From positions 1 to 45,810 of IMG/VR virus record IMGVR_UViG_3300021425_001636: a stretch of DNA of 45,810 nucleotides; one strand, given 5' to 3'. Each line of letters starts with the position of its first letter. The stretch's first letter is position 1. Of the stretch, positions 1 to 7,450 are shown piece after piece. Position numbers and translations under genes: made by a program. The stretch comes from a virus. A model generated the notes under the pieces. That model did not search any database and had not been told where the DNA came from. It saw only the letters and a program-made list of their open reading frames with translations.

Positions 1-210
1 ACCAAGAGATATCTGAACGAGGCAATGACCTATGTCAAGAATCAGAACAAGTGGAAAGCCGCAGAAGAGTTTGCAAAAGACCGAGGATGGCACTTTGTTA
101 TCTGGACAGAGAAGAACGAACCACTGAAAAGTCTTATTCCCAAATCAACAAAACCGTTGAAACCATTGAAGAAAACTTTGAAACCTTTTCGCAAGAAACC
201 TAAAAAATAA
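1..210 (+). CDS. 4: gp4-like head completion protein, C-terminal part
   Basis: The reading frame is open to the left edge, so only the last 69 residues are seen. The segment with YLNEAMTYV, KWKAAEEFAKDRGW and FVIWTEKNE resembles the C-terminal half of T4 gp4-type head completion proteins, which have a TnsA/endonuclease-like fold and act when the DNA-filled head is prepared for tail joining. The tail is strongly basic, with repeated KPLK units. The gene ends two bases before a late promoter that serves the next gene. The identification is by pattern recognition on a fragment and is moderately sure. Confidence 0.6.
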   Translation, partial: TKRYLNEAMTYVKNQNKWKAAEEFAKDRGWHFVIWTEKNEPLKSLIPKSTKPLKPLKKTLKPFRKKPKK

Positions 211-211
211 G

Positions 212-219
212 TATAAATA
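212..219 (+). promoter_or_regulatory. T4-type late promoter, abutting start codon
   Basis: TATAAATA followed by ACAGT and then the ATG at 225. The box and the T-A-T after it match the T4 late consensus. With the usual distance from this box, transcription should begin at or within a base or two of the A of the ATG, giving a leaderless message for the next gene. No Shine-Dalgarno sequence lies at a usable distance. Confidence 0.75.
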
Positions 220-224
220 ACAGT

Positions 225-818
225 ATGTCAAACATATTCAACAGACTGGAACTACAAGCATTCCGTGCGGGTGTAACACCTCGTACCAAGGAATCCCGTG
301 AATGGTTTAGAAAGAAGGCATCCAATCTTCGTTCTATCAATCGTGAAGCATTGATGAAAGAAGAACCTTTGAAACAAAGGTCAAAGAGTGGTGTGGTAGG
401 AACAATGCAGATGTTCTTCTACGATCCCAAACACAAGGATACACTTCCATACTACGATTTGTTTCCTTTGGTTATTGTGGTTGGGCCAGCAGAAGGTGGG
501 TTCTATGGATTGAATCTACATTATCTTCCACCTCTTCTTCGTGCAAAGATGTTGGATTCATTGATGGAAGTTGCGACTAGTAAGACATCGGATGATGCCA
601 AGTTCGCAATTACATATAAAAGATTACAGAGTATTGCAAAGTTGCGATACTATAAACCGTGTTTTAAACACTACTTGAACAAACACATAAAGAGTAGATT
701 TGCAGAAGTTCCCGCACCAGAATGGGAGATTGCAACCTTTCTACCAACCGCACAGTTCCGTAAGGCGAACTCGCAGAAAGTGTTCTACGATTCAAGACAG
801 ATGATAGGTAAAGACTAA
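225..818 (+). CDS. conserved T4-like virion/packaging protein, possibly DNA end protector (gp2)-like
   Basis: 197 residues. The central block with FFYDPKHKDTLPYYD, VVGPAEGGFYGLN and HYLPPLLRAKMLD is, from memory, highly conserved in marine T4-like phages, where relatives are often annotated as DNA end protector (T4 gp2). That name could not be verified here and the protein is shorter than T4 gp2. The N-terminus is basic (RTKESREWFRKKA). It lies between a gp4-like gene and a tail-tube-like gene, so a virion assembly role is likely. Expression is from the late promoter immediately upstream. The ATG is preferred because the promoter fits it exactly. The next gene starts on the last base of its stop codon (TAATG). 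Confidence 0.55.
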   Translation: MSNIFNRLELQAFRAGVTPRTKESREWFRKKASNLRSINREALMKEEPLKQRSKSGVVGTMQMFFYDPKHKDTLPYYDLFPLVIVVGPAEGGFYGLNLHYLPPLLRAKMLDSLMEVATSKTSDDAKFAITYKRLQSIAKLRYYKPCFKHYLNKHIKSRFAEVPAPEWEIATFLPTAQFRKANSQKVFYDSRQMIGKD

Positions 819-1519
819 TGGCATTTCAGATTGACGATTTCAAGTCAGAGATTGGTAAAGGCGGTGGTATCGCCATGGGGAATCTGTATAAGATTTTCCT
901 ACCACCGATCAAAGGTGATGCAAGATCACTAAATATGTTGTGCAAAGCGACATCACTGCCTGGCAGACAAATCCTATCAAACGAAAAACAGATGGGTCTG
1001 GATAACATGAAAGTTGCATATGGTTATGCAGTTACAGATGTTACACTGACCTTCCATTGTCTGAATGACATGGGTGTGAGAGAATACTTTGAACTGTGGC
1101 AAAATCAAGCAGTCAATCAAGAGACCAAAGAAGTTGGATACTTCAATGATTACACCCATCCAGTGATTATCCAACATATTAAGAAAGGCACATCCTTTCC
1201 CATTAAAAAGGAAAAGATATATGATTCTGGTAAAATTCCCTCAACGATTCGAGGAAGATTACCAAGACTAGGGCCGTTAGACCTTGCACAAGGTGAGGTT
1301 GATGTAAGTGCGGTATTCGGTGACGATATCACCTATACTTGTGTCCTAGATAAAGCATACCCAACAACATTACAAGCGATTGAGTTGAGTGATGACGGAC
1401 AGTTACTTGAAGTGACAGTAGAATTATCATACAAGAACTGGAAGTCAAAGAGTGGTGACCGTGTAGGCAGTGACTTCATTGAAGGACTTGCAGGGGAACT
1501 AATTAGAAAATTTTTATAA
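818..1519 (+). CDS. tail-tube family protein (gp19/gp54-like)
   Basis: 233 residues. The N-terminus (MAFQIDDFKSEIGKGGG, then a segment LYKIFLPP) followed by LPGRQILS, TDVTLTFHCLND and YFELWQNQAV resembles the T4 tail-tube fold shared by gp19, gp48 and gp54. It is longer than gp19 (about 163 residues) and shorter than gp54 (about 320), so it could be the tube protein or the baseplate tube initiator. The start overlaps the preceding stop as TAATG, with AGGTAAAG as ribosome binding site, which argues for translational coupling. The neighbouring gp26-like and tape-measure-like genes support a tail role. Confidence 0.6.
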   Translation: MAFQIDDFKSEIGKGGGIAMGNLYKIFLPPIKGDARSLNMLCKATSLPGRQILSNEKQMGLDNMKVAYGYAVTDVTLTFHCLNDMGVREYFELWQNQAVNQETKEVGYFNDYTHPVIIQHIKKGTSFPIKKEKIYDSGKIPSTIRGRLPRLGPLDLAQGEVDVSAVFGDDITYTCVLDKAYPTTLQAIELSDDGQLLEVTVELSYKNWKSKSGDRVGSDFIEGLAGELIRKFL

Positions 1520-1534
1520 TAGGTGGAGTAAATT

Positions 1535-2242
1535 ATGGCATTACCTAAGTTAAACGCAACACCCAGCCACGAGATGGTTCAACCATCAACTGGAGAGAGG
1601 GTGTCATATAGACCCTATCTGGTCAAGGAAGAGAAGATACTACTTCTCGCATTTGAATCAAATGACCAGAAACAGGCAATGAGAGCAATGATTGATACCG
1701 TTGTGACTTGTTGTGAAAATGTGAATAAAGACGAACTCACAGTATTTGATGTTGAGTATATGTTTACACAGATTCGTTCTCGTTCGGTGGGAGAGTCTTC
1801 ACAGGTTCAGATCAAATGTGAGAATGAAGAATGTGGTAAAATGAGTGCAGTCGATATCAATCTACAAGAGATTAATGTCGATGTTCCCGATATGGAAAAG
1901 GTTGTTGAATTGACACCTACTGTATCGATAGAATTGAAGTGGCCATCCTTTGATGACTTCTTGATAAATTTTGATAACGATATGTCAGAGACAGAGTTTG
2001 GATTCAAGATGGTCGCAAAATGTATTGGTGCAATCCTGACAGAAGATGAAAGGATTGATGCGAAAGAAATTAACCCCAAAGAGTTGTCAGAGTTTATTGA
2101 CTCAATGACTAATACTCAGTTTGAGAAGATTGGTGGTTATGTAAGTAATGCGCCCCAGATGAAACATGATGTTTCGTTTGCGTGTGAACACTGTAATACA
2201 TTACAAACTAGAGAATTGAGAGGTATCCAAGATTTTTTTTAG
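1535..2242 (+). CDS. 26: gp26-like baseplate hub / tail assembly protein
   Basis: 235 residues with a good ribosome binding site (AGGTGGAG). The ordering of an N-terminal alpha/beta region, a CxxxxC pair (C95, C100) and a second CxxC pair (C217, C220) indicates a zinc ribbon and matches the T4 gp26 family of baseplate hub proteins. The last codons are GAT TTT TTT TAG, so a U-UUU-UUU slippery heptamer abuts the stop. A -1 slip there would fuse the protein to the ORF that starts on the stop codon. Immediately downstream is a tape-measure-like gene, so the gene sits where other tailed phages keep their frameshifted tail assembly chaperone. Confidence 0.65.
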   Translation: MALPKLNATPSHEMVQPSTGERVSYRPYLVKEEKILLLAFESNDQKQAMRAMIDTVVTCCENVNKDELTVFDVEYMFTQIRSRSVGESSQVQIKCENEECGKMSAVDINLQEINVDVPDMEKVVELTPTVSIELKWPSFDDFLINFDNDMSETEFGFKMVAKCIGAILTEDERIDAKEINPKELSEFIDSMTNTQFEKIGGYVSNAPQMKHDVSFACEHCNTLQTRELRGIQDFF

Positions 2243-2256
2243 TGTGCCTCTCACAC
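2233..2256 (+). promoter_or_regulatory. candidate -1 programmed frameshift site
   Basis: Eight T residues at 2233-2240 place the heptamer T TTT TTT (2233-2239) in the reading frame directly before the TAG at 2240-2242. A short hairpin follows: GTGTG at 2242-2246 pairs with CACAC at 2252-2256 around a CCTCT loop. The hairpin starts only two bases after the heptamer, closer than the usual 5 to 8 bases, so the in-frame stop may itself act as the stimulator. A -1 slip reads TTA GTG TGC and continues through the ORF to 2433. Confidence 0.6.
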
Positions 2257-2433
2257 GATAATTTAGTTAATCATTATAAGACTAATTTTGGTATGATGCA
2301 ACATCATAATTATTCGTTAACCGAATTAGAAAATATGATGCCGTTTGAGAGGGAAGTATATGTTGCTCTTTTGGTACAGCATCTAGAAGAAGAGAAAGAG
2401 CGACACGAACAAGAACAAAGAAAAATGAGTTAG
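2242..2433 (+). CDS. gp51-position ORF; probable -1 frameshift extension of the gp26-like protein
   Basis: 63 codons from a GTG that shares its G with the TAG of the upstream gene, in the -1 frame. No Shine-Dalgarno sequence is within range of the GTG, nor before the in-frame ATG ATG at 2293-2298. Expression by frameshifting would give a fusion of about 299 residues. The product has PFEREVYVALLVQHLEEEKE followed by a charged helical end. It occupies the place of T4 gene 51 (hub assembly catalyst), but it is far shorter than T4 gp51 (about 249 residues) and no sequence identity is claimed. Position, length and the slippery site recall the T domain of lambda gpG-T. Confidence 0.6.
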   Translation: MCLSHDNLVNHYKTNFGMMQHHNYSLTELENMMPFEREVYVALLVQHLEEEKERHEQEQRKMS

Positions 2434-2437
2434 TAGA

Positions 2438-4081
2438 ATGGCAGAGAAATCGATATCACATCTAATTGAAGTTACCAAGGAAGAGAACAGGGAAACTCGT
2501 TCTGTTACTAAGGATATGGGTAATGATATATCCGCACTCACCAATATGTTTGGTAAGTACTTCAAAGATTTGAAAGGGAAGGAATTAGATAAGGAAGAGG
2601 AAAAACGTGAGAAGAAGAAGGCTGTCGCCCAATCTCCTCTTCCCGACCTTGGTAAGTTGATGGGTGATGCTGGTTCACTGGGTATCTTCGGTATCATTGC
2701 GGGTGTCACTGCCGCCATTTCTGGTCTCGCAGTGGGTATCGTTGAAGGTTTTGTTAGTGCCGCAAAATTAATATTGAGTCCATTTGGAAAGTTGACTTTA
2801 AATTTAGTCAAGAGTATAACAAAAGCATACACAGTTCTTTATAAGGGTATATTCAAAGCCGTAACATTCTTACCCAAACTATTTTTGAATAAATTCTTCC
2901 CCGAACAAATGAAGAAACTTCAGAATTTATTTACCTCTACAAGAAAATTATTTTCAAGTGGTATTGAAAAGACTGTGAAGAAATTGTCGAGTCTAAAGGA
3001 CTGGGCAAAAGGCATTGCTCCAAGACTAACCCTATTAGCAAAGAATATACGAACCGCATTTCTTGGTGGATTCGAAAACATTTCTGCCTCTGTCCGTAAT
3101 ATGGTGGGACGATTCAAGAAAATGAACTTTGTTGAAAAAGGAGCAAAGTTAGTTGGTGCTCTGTTCCGTCCATTCACTGGTTTCTTTGATGATGTTAAAA
3201 AACTTAGTGGAATGGTCGGTGGTCAAGGCAAACAAACTGCTGGATTTATGAGTAAGATTGGAGACTTCTTCAAATCAATCAAAGGTGTCTTTGGTGGATT
3301 CTTTACTGTATTCAGAACTCTTGGTCGTGTAATATTCTTCCCTATTACTGTCATAACAACAATGATTGATGCGTTCAAAGGATTCAAAGAAGGATTCGCA
3401 ACAGATGGAATCATTGGTGGTGTCCTTGGTGCAATTAGTGGTGTTTTGCAGGGACTCATCGGAATGCCTCTTGATCTACTCAAGAACATTGTGGGTTGGG
3501 TTGCGGGTAAGTTTGGAATGGAAGGTGTTCAAGAATTCCTTGCAGGTTTTTCATTCACCGAAATGATTGGTGGTCTATTTAATAGTATTACCGACAGTAT
3601 CATGGGACTGTTTGCTTCATTCAAAGACGAAACAGGTAAGTTCGATTTTGGTAATATGATCGGTAGTCTCGTTACAGTATTCTTTAATACTATTACTGCA
3701 CCATTCAGACTCATGTTAGAAGGTCTTGCAAAACTCGCTGAGAGTATTCCTGTTATTGGTGATAATATTGCTTCTGGTATTAGAGGTTTCAAGAATTTTA
3801 TCCGAATGGATAATGATAATCTTGACAGTTCAATTACACAGAGAAAACAAAGGCGTATTGAGAGAGAACAGAACGAACAACAGGAGTTACAGAAAACTCC
3901 ACCGACTTCTGCCGAAACACTTAAAGAGAAGACTACAGATGTGGCTAATGCTCAGTCCGAGTCTTTAGCATTTGCTCCAACTGTTATTGCGCCAACAACC
4001 AATACCACAAACAATTCAAGTAGTACCGCAATGATTGGTGATGGTGCTCCCGCAACAGACGATTTAGATAGAGTGGCATAA
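2438..4081 (+). CDS. tape-measure-like tail protein (gp29-position)
   Basis: 547 residues. The first 65 are charged and helical (SISHLIEVTKEENRETR, then a KEEEKREKKK run); a strongly hydrophobic segment follows near residues 80-110 and several more hydrophobic, glycine-rich stretches lie in the middle and last third. The C-terminal 90 residues are polar and Q/T/N-rich. This alternation of hydrophobic and helical segments is usual for tail tape measures, and T4 gp29, the tail length determinant, has 590 residues. Its position right after the candidate frameshifted chaperone supports this. There is no lysozyme or peptidase motif. It is the last gene of the plus-strand block and runs into a convergent terminator. 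Confidence 0.6.
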   Translation: MAEKSISHLIEVTKEENRETRSVTKDMGNDISALTNMFGKYFKDLKGKELDKEEEKREKKKAVAQSPLPDLGKLMGDAGSLGIFGIIAGVTAAISGLAVGIVEGFVSAAKLILSPFGKLTLNLVKSITKAYTVLYKGIFKAVTFLPKLFLNKFFPEQMKKLQNLFTSTRKLFSSGIEKTVKKLSSLKDWAKGIAPRLTLLAKNIRTAFLGGFENISASVRNMVGRFKKMNFVEKGAKLVGALFRPFTGFFDDVKKLSGMVGGQGKQTAGFMSKIGDFFKSIKGVFGGFFTVFRTLGRVIFFPITVITTMIDAFKGFKEGFATDGIIGGVLGAISGVLQGLIGMPLDLLKNIVGWVAGKFGMEGVQEFLAGFSFTEMIGGLFNSITDSIMGLFASFKDETGKFDFGNMIGSLVTVFFNTITAPFRLMLEGLAKLAESIPVIGDNIASGIRGFKNFIRMDNDNLDSSITQRKQRRIEREQNEQQELQKTPPTSAETLKEKTTDVANAQSESLAFAPTVIAPTTNTTNNSSSTAMIGDGAPATDDLDRVA

Positions 4082-4104
4082 AAAAAGGGAGACCTTAGTC
4101 TCCC
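4080..4104 (-). terminator. intrinsic terminator for the gp32 transcript
   Basis: A perfect 7-base-pair stem, GGGAGAC (4087-4093) with GTCTCCC (4098-4104), closes a CTTA loop. On the minus strand the stem is followed by a run of seven T residues, the standard form of an intrinsic terminator, about 90 bases after the gp32 stop. On the plus strand the stem is followed by TATAAA, so termination of the tape-measure transcript would be weaker. The 4105-4193 stretch holds nothing else recognisable. Confidence 0.8.
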
Positions 4105-4193
4105 TATAAACCCTTCACGAGTACTCTTGTTAAATTTCACCGTTTCGTTTTATCCAGTGCGACCCCACCCCACAGGGAGGTAGACTTCCTGAA

Positions 4194-5117
4194 TTAGTCT
4201 TCCGCAGCCAACTTGGCGAAGTAAGACAATGTGTCATCCTCACTACCCGCAGCAGCAATTTCTGGTTCAGGTGCAGTCTGTGAAACCACAACAGGTTCAG
4301 CAGACTTGATTGGAGTAGACTCCGCAGTCTGAGTCAGAGATTCATTCTTTACTGTAGAACCCGCACCAGTCGATTGACCCAATACAACTTCTAATCGTTG
4401 TTTCAGTTCATCATAAGACTTGTACGAGGACTCCGCAGTAAACTCGGTTGAATCATGCAACTGATTGTATACCGCTTCCAGTTTAGTTTCGTCTGCATCC
4501 AATAGTGGTGCAGATGCCTTAAACCCTGATTTGTCGTAGTTACGATATCCCGCAACATTACGAATTTTCAGTTGGAAGTCAGCACCAGTCCAGAAATCAA
4601 AAGGATTGATTGGTTCTTCGCCTGGGAATTCTGGTTGCATCTTGTCCATAATCTTATCAAAGATTTTCTTACCAAAGTCGTAAAGGAATACTTTACCTTC
4701 ATTGGCAGGATTAGATTGGTCAGTCAAGACCATGATGTTCGCAACATAGTGAAGTCTACGTTTCTGTTTACGAGCGATTTCTTTGTCTTCCTCAATACCA
4801 GAGTTCCAAAGACGAGAGTTGTGTTCACTCACAGGATCATTCTGACCGAGAGTAGTCAGAGACTTCTCAACATACCATTGACCAGTTGGGCCTTTGAAGA
4901 AGTGGTCGAAGTATCGAACCCAAGGGAGTTCTGCACCTTCGGCGGCAGGAAGAAAACGAATCACCGCATAACCGTTACCATTGTCATCAACAGTTGGTTT
5001 CCAGAAACGAGTATCTTCGTATTTGTTGTTGGTTTGTTTTGTACCAGACATCTGTTGTGCGGCGGATGCCAATTTAGAAATGTCGGTACGGTTAGATTTT
5101 AAGTTTGCAAAAGACAT
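4194..5117 (-). CDS. 32: single-stranded DNA-binding protein, T4 gp32 family
   Basis: 307 residues, against 301 in T4. It coats single-stranded DNA in replication, recombination and repair. The N-terminal LKSNRTDISKLASAA contains the LAST-like motif used for cooperative self-binding. The OB-fold core includes RFWKPTVDDNGNGYAVIRFLP and FGKKIFDKIMDKM. The C-terminus is acidic (SEDDTLSYFAKLAAED), as needed for recruiting replication partners. The protein contains no cysteine, so the zinc site of T4 gp32 is absent, although the corresponding loop is present (DPVSEHNSRLWNSG). It has its own early promoter at 5176-5204 and a terminator downstream. Confidence 0.95.
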   Translation of the reverse strand: MSFANLKSNRTDISKLASAAQQMSGTKQTNNKYEDTRFWKPTVDDNGNGYAVIRFLPAAEGAELPWVRYFDHFFKGPTGQWYVEKSLTTLGQNDPVSEHNSRLWNSGIEEDKEIARKQKRRLHYVANIMVLTDQSNPANEGKVFLYDFGKKIFDKIMDKMQPEFPGEEPINPFDFWTGADFQLKIRNVAGYRNYDKSGFKASAPLLDADETKLEAVYNQLHDSTEFTAESSYKSYDELKQRLEVVLGQSTGAGSTVKNESLTQTAESTPIKSAEPVVVSQTAPEPEIAAAGSEDDTLSYFAKLAAED

Positions 5118-5175
5118 ATTTGTGTGCTCCGTATATTTGCGTATTTAAGTTTGTCCACATACTAGTGAAGACACC

Positions 5176-5204
5176 AGTATAACATAATATAATTTTTTTG
5201 TCAA
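5176..5204 (-). promoter_or_regulatory. early sigma70-type promoter for gp32
   Basis: On the minus strand TTGACA (5204-5199), a 17-base spacer and TATACT (5181-5176). The expected start gives a leader of about 50 bases before the gp32 ATG at 5117, which carries no strong Shine-Dalgarno sequence. Confidence 0.8.
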
Positions 5205-5207
5205 CCT

Positions 5208-5477
5208 TTATTTTAGAGTAAGGTCAGCACTCTTTTCGAGAAAGTTGAGATTCATTGCTTCTATCTCTATTTTCTCTTTTATTGAGATGGCAATATATTT
5301 CTTGACATCTTCAATCTCTAGGTTGTTCTGTTCACACAGATAAACAACCGTGTCCATGTATGACATAGACTTTGTTCTTACACAGTCCTCCACCATCTTG
5401 GTGAATTTCTTCTTGTTCATAAAGTTAGATTCTTCTTGCGAGGAATCCACTCCACCCATAATCATATCAACTTTCAC
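5208..5477 (-). CDS. 33: gp33-like late transcription co-activator
   Basis: 89 residues from a GTG start preceded by AGAGGTGA. The core KKKFTKMVEDCVRTKSMSYMDTV followed by CEQNNLEIEDVKKYIAIS and KEKIEIEAMNLNFLEK matches what I know of short gp33-like late regulators in marine T4-like phages. In T4, gp33 bridges host RNA polymerase to the sliding clamp and gp55 at late promoters. The place beside gp32 also agrees with T4 gene order (32-59-33). A late TATAAATA box lies just upstream, so the activator may be expressed from the kind of promoter it activates. Confidence 0.75.
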   Translation of the reverse strand: MKVDMIMGGVDSSQEESNFMNKKKFTKMVEDCVRTKSMSYMDTVVYLCEQNNLEIEDVKKYIAISIKEKIEIEAMNLNFLEKSADLTLK

Positions 5478-5487
5478 ATATCACCTC

Positions 5488-5970
5488 TTATTTATACATC
5501 TCAGAAAGACGCTCTTTATAGTCTTCCATAGTTTCTATAACCACAGGGCCATAGATGTAGGTGCGATATTCGACATCTTCAAAACCCTTTTCACGAAAGA
5601 AGTTCTCAGGGAAATCGTCCCATTCATAAAGTTCATTTTCCAGTTGTTCTTCGAGTTCATCGGTCATGCCGTTACCAGAGAATGAATAATCATTACTACA
5701 TCCATCATAAGACTCTTCGAACTCTAGTTCTTCAAATTCTTCGAACTCGAATGTATCGTCATCATCTAGATATTCACCACTAGACAGAATCTCAACTTCA
5801 TCCTCATTCATCGGTGTGATAAGATACGAACCATTTCTCAAGGTCTCTGATGCCGTGATACATTGGTATGTGCCATCGGAAAAGTCACCCTTCGCCCAAG
5901 CACATTCCTCAATAAAGGATTTCTTGTTTACAGCGCATACTCTATACTGTCTACCTATCTCAATCATCAT
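5488..5970 (-). CDS. acidic hypothetical protein
   Basis: 160 residues from the ATG ATG at 5970/5967, chosen because AGAGGAGGAGG sits immediately upstream; an in-frame start at 5991 would lack it. The middle of the protein is extremely acidic (DDDDTFEFEEFEELEFEE, then DELEEQLENELYEW), suggestive of DNA mimicry or a charge-based protein interaction, but no family is recognised. The C-terminal part has a YGPVVIETMEDYKERL segment. It starts 11 bases inside the end of the upstream gene and lies in the gp33-gp32 region. Confidence 0.7.
   Translation of the reverse strand: MMIEIGRQYRVCAVNKKSFIEECAWAKGDFSDGTYQCITASETLRNGSYLITPMNEDEVEILSSGEYLDDDDTFEFEEFEELEFEESYDGCSNDYSFSGNGMTDELEEQLENELYEWDDFPENFFREKGFEDVEYRTYIYGPVVIETMEDYKERLSEMYK
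5489..5496 (-). promoter_or_regulatory. late promoter before the gp33-like gene
   Basis: TATAAATA on the minus strand, 11 bases before the GTG start of the gp33-like gene and overlapping the end of the upstream gene. The ACTAT extension seen at other late promoters here is missing (AAGAGGTG follows), so it is the weakest match of the set. Confidence 0.5.
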
Positions 5971-6607
5971 CCTCCTCCTCTTCATAATCAATTACTACAG
6001 AAACCTTGGGTTTGATTTCTTGGTTATACAAACCTGCATATTCGGGATCATTGTCAAACTGTTCTTTGAGTTCTTGAGTCCAGACTCGCATGATGTCGGG
6101 ATACCAAGTTCCTATACTCCTCTTGGGTGTTCCATCATCATAGTATGCCATGGCGATACAGACTTTCTGAACTCTACTCTCACGCCTCTCACCATAACGA
6201 AAGTCAGACCAAACACCACCACTGAGGTACTTCTTCATATTACTGATGTAAGTCTCAAGGTCTTGATACTCTTGTCTTTCCTTCGAAACCTTAGAGGTCT
6301 TCCAAGACCTCATCGATTTCAGTTCTTCTTGGTTTGACTTCAACCACTCTTTGACTTTCTTCCAGTGAAGAAAATGGTCTTCGGGCAAATCCCTAATACT
6401 ATGATGCACAGACTTACTACCATCCGCACCTTTAGCTGCACGAGCCTTTGCGAGTCGTTCTACCGCTGCCTTCTTCTGTTCTTCAGACATAGGTTTGCGT
6501 TTACGCTTCACTTTCTTACGCTCGAAACCAAGTTCTTCTAGAGCACGCTTCTTATTCGCCTCTCTAGTTCGTTTTGCTTTCTCTGCTGCTGTTAGTTTTT
6601 TGACCAT
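5960..6607 (-). CDS. conserved T4-like hypothetical protein, basic N-terminus
   Basis: 215 residues. Residues 1-65 are very basic and helical (KRTREANKKRALEELGFERK, KVKRKRKPMSEEQKKAA), the middle contains SVHHSIRDLPEDHFLHWKKV and a DLETYISNMKKYLSGGVW segment, and the C-terminus ends in an acidic run (YEEEEDDD). It resembles uncharacterised proteins kept beside gp33 in marine T4-like phages; nothing identifies a catalytic role and it is not recognisably gp59. The ATG lies nine bases after a -10 box, so translation is probably of a near-leaderless message. Confidence 0.75.
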   Translation of the reverse strand: MVKKLTAAEKAKRTREANKKRALEELGFERKKVKRKRKPMSEEQKKAAVERLAKARAAKGADGSKSVHHSIRDLPEDHFLHWKKVKEWLKSNQEELKSMRSWKTSKVSKERQEYQDLETYISNMKKYLSGGVWSDFRYGERRESRVQKVCIAMAYYDDGTPKRSIGTWYPDIMRVWTQELKEQFDNDPEYAGLYNQEIKPKVSVVIDYEEEEDDD

Positions 6608-6616
6608 ATATTATAT

Positions 6617-6645
6617 AGTATAAGTTATACTGCATTAAATGTCAA
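6617..6645 (-). promoter_or_regulatory. early sigma70-type promoter, near-leaderless
   Basis: TTGACA (6645-6640), 17 bases, TATACT (6622-6617) on the minus strand, then nine bases (ATATAATAT) and the ATG at 6607. The predicted transcript start falls only two to four bases before the ATG and there is no Shine-Dalgarno sequence. The -35 box overlaps the 3' end of the upstream coding sequence. Confidence 0.75.
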
Positions 6646-6891
6646 GAGCGAATCCACACGAAACGAACGCCAATCTTCTAAATCCAAATCAAATACACGA
6701 ACCGCAAGTTGGTTCTTCTCAGTATTTGCATTTGCATCTGTCTTAGGCATCTTGTCCGATGGTATCATATCGGATACCAATGTGGCCTTCATCTCACGAA
6801 CCTGTCCATCTTTTACTTTCGTAAACGATAGGTTCACCACACCTTCACGTAAGGTGTCAACGATTTCTTGATAAGTCATTTCTTTCTCCAT
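6625..6891 (-). CDS. SH3/Sm-like beta-barrel phage protein (DUF2693-like)
   Basis: 88 residues starting at MEKEMTYQEIVDTL; an upstream in-frame start at 6993 would overlap the previous gene by about 100 bases and is rejected. The pattern YQEIVDTLREGVVNLSFTKV, MKATLVSDMIP and VRVFDLDLEDWRSFRVDS is that of small SH3-barrel proteins widespread in T4-like phages, sometimes grouped as WYL-like or DUF2693. Function is unknown; nucleic-acid or regulatory binding is plausible from the fold. The ATG comes one base after the preceding stop, indicating coupled translation. Confidence 0.75.
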   Translation of the reverse strand: MEKEMTYQEIVDTLREGVVNLSFTKVKDGQVREMKATLVSDMIPSDKMPKTDANANTEKNQLAVRVFDLDLEDWRSFRVDSLLTFNAV

Positions 6892-6892
6892 T

Positions 6893-7450
6893 TTAAAATT
6901 CACCGACTGCTTGTTGAAACCATTTGGGCACTGCACGATTAGTCCACTTTGCCATGTATGATTTCTCTTTGATATAGTAGACACGATATGCATCTACAGG
7001 GTCTTCACTTTTGCAATGCTCAGGCATTGCTTGTGCGAATTTCGTCATCTTACCGACTTGGTTAATGTTTCTTGGTGCGAACCACAACTGACCACTAAGT
7101 TTGGTTTCGGTCGCATGAACCTTCCCATAACGATGAGTGTACTCTACACATAATGCAATGAAGTGTTTGTACAACCATCGGTAGTTCTCATAGTTCTCAC
7201 GAACCCAGATGTTTGATGGATGATTGACATGAGACGCTTTGTACAAGAGTCGTTCTTGGGCAGCAGGCTTTAGTCTCCATCGTTTGATCTTACGACCATT
7301 CTTGGTCTTGTCGTAATACAACTCACCATCCAAAACTCTATGGGCAGTTGACATCAACTGAGCGTACTCAACAATCATCTTGACCACGTGTTTGTCGCAC
7401 ATCATTTTCGCTGCGACTACAGGGTCTTCATCTAAATGGAATATATTCAT
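6893..7450 (-). CDS. conserved phage protein, relatives sometimes called pyrimidine dimer glycosylase
   Basis: 185 residues. Conserved-looking blocks are MNIFHLDEDPVVAAKMMCDK, HVVKMIVEYAQLMSTAHRVL, HVNHPSNIWVRENYENYRWL and EYTHRYGKVHATE, rich in His, Asp and Trp. This family is common in phages infecting many bacteria and I recall homologues being annotated as pyrimidine dimer DNA glycosylase, but it does not look like T4 endonuclease V and the activity is unproven. It overlaps the upstream gene by four bases (ATGA). Confidence 0.7.
   Translation of the reverse strand: MNIFHLDEDPVVAAKMMCDKHVVKMIVEYAQLMSTAHRVLDGELYYDKTKNGRKIKRWRLKPAAQERLLYKASHVNHPSNIWVRENYENYRWLYKHFIALCVEYTHRYGKVHATETKLSGQLWFAPRNINQVGKMTKFAQAMPEHCKSEDPVDAYRVYYIKEKSYMAKWTNRAVPKWFQQAVGEF

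Noticed and set aside
4572-5102. 176-codon open frame opposite gp32
   Set aside because: It is the antisense shadow of a certain gp32 gene, has no ribosome binding site and no recognisable protein features.
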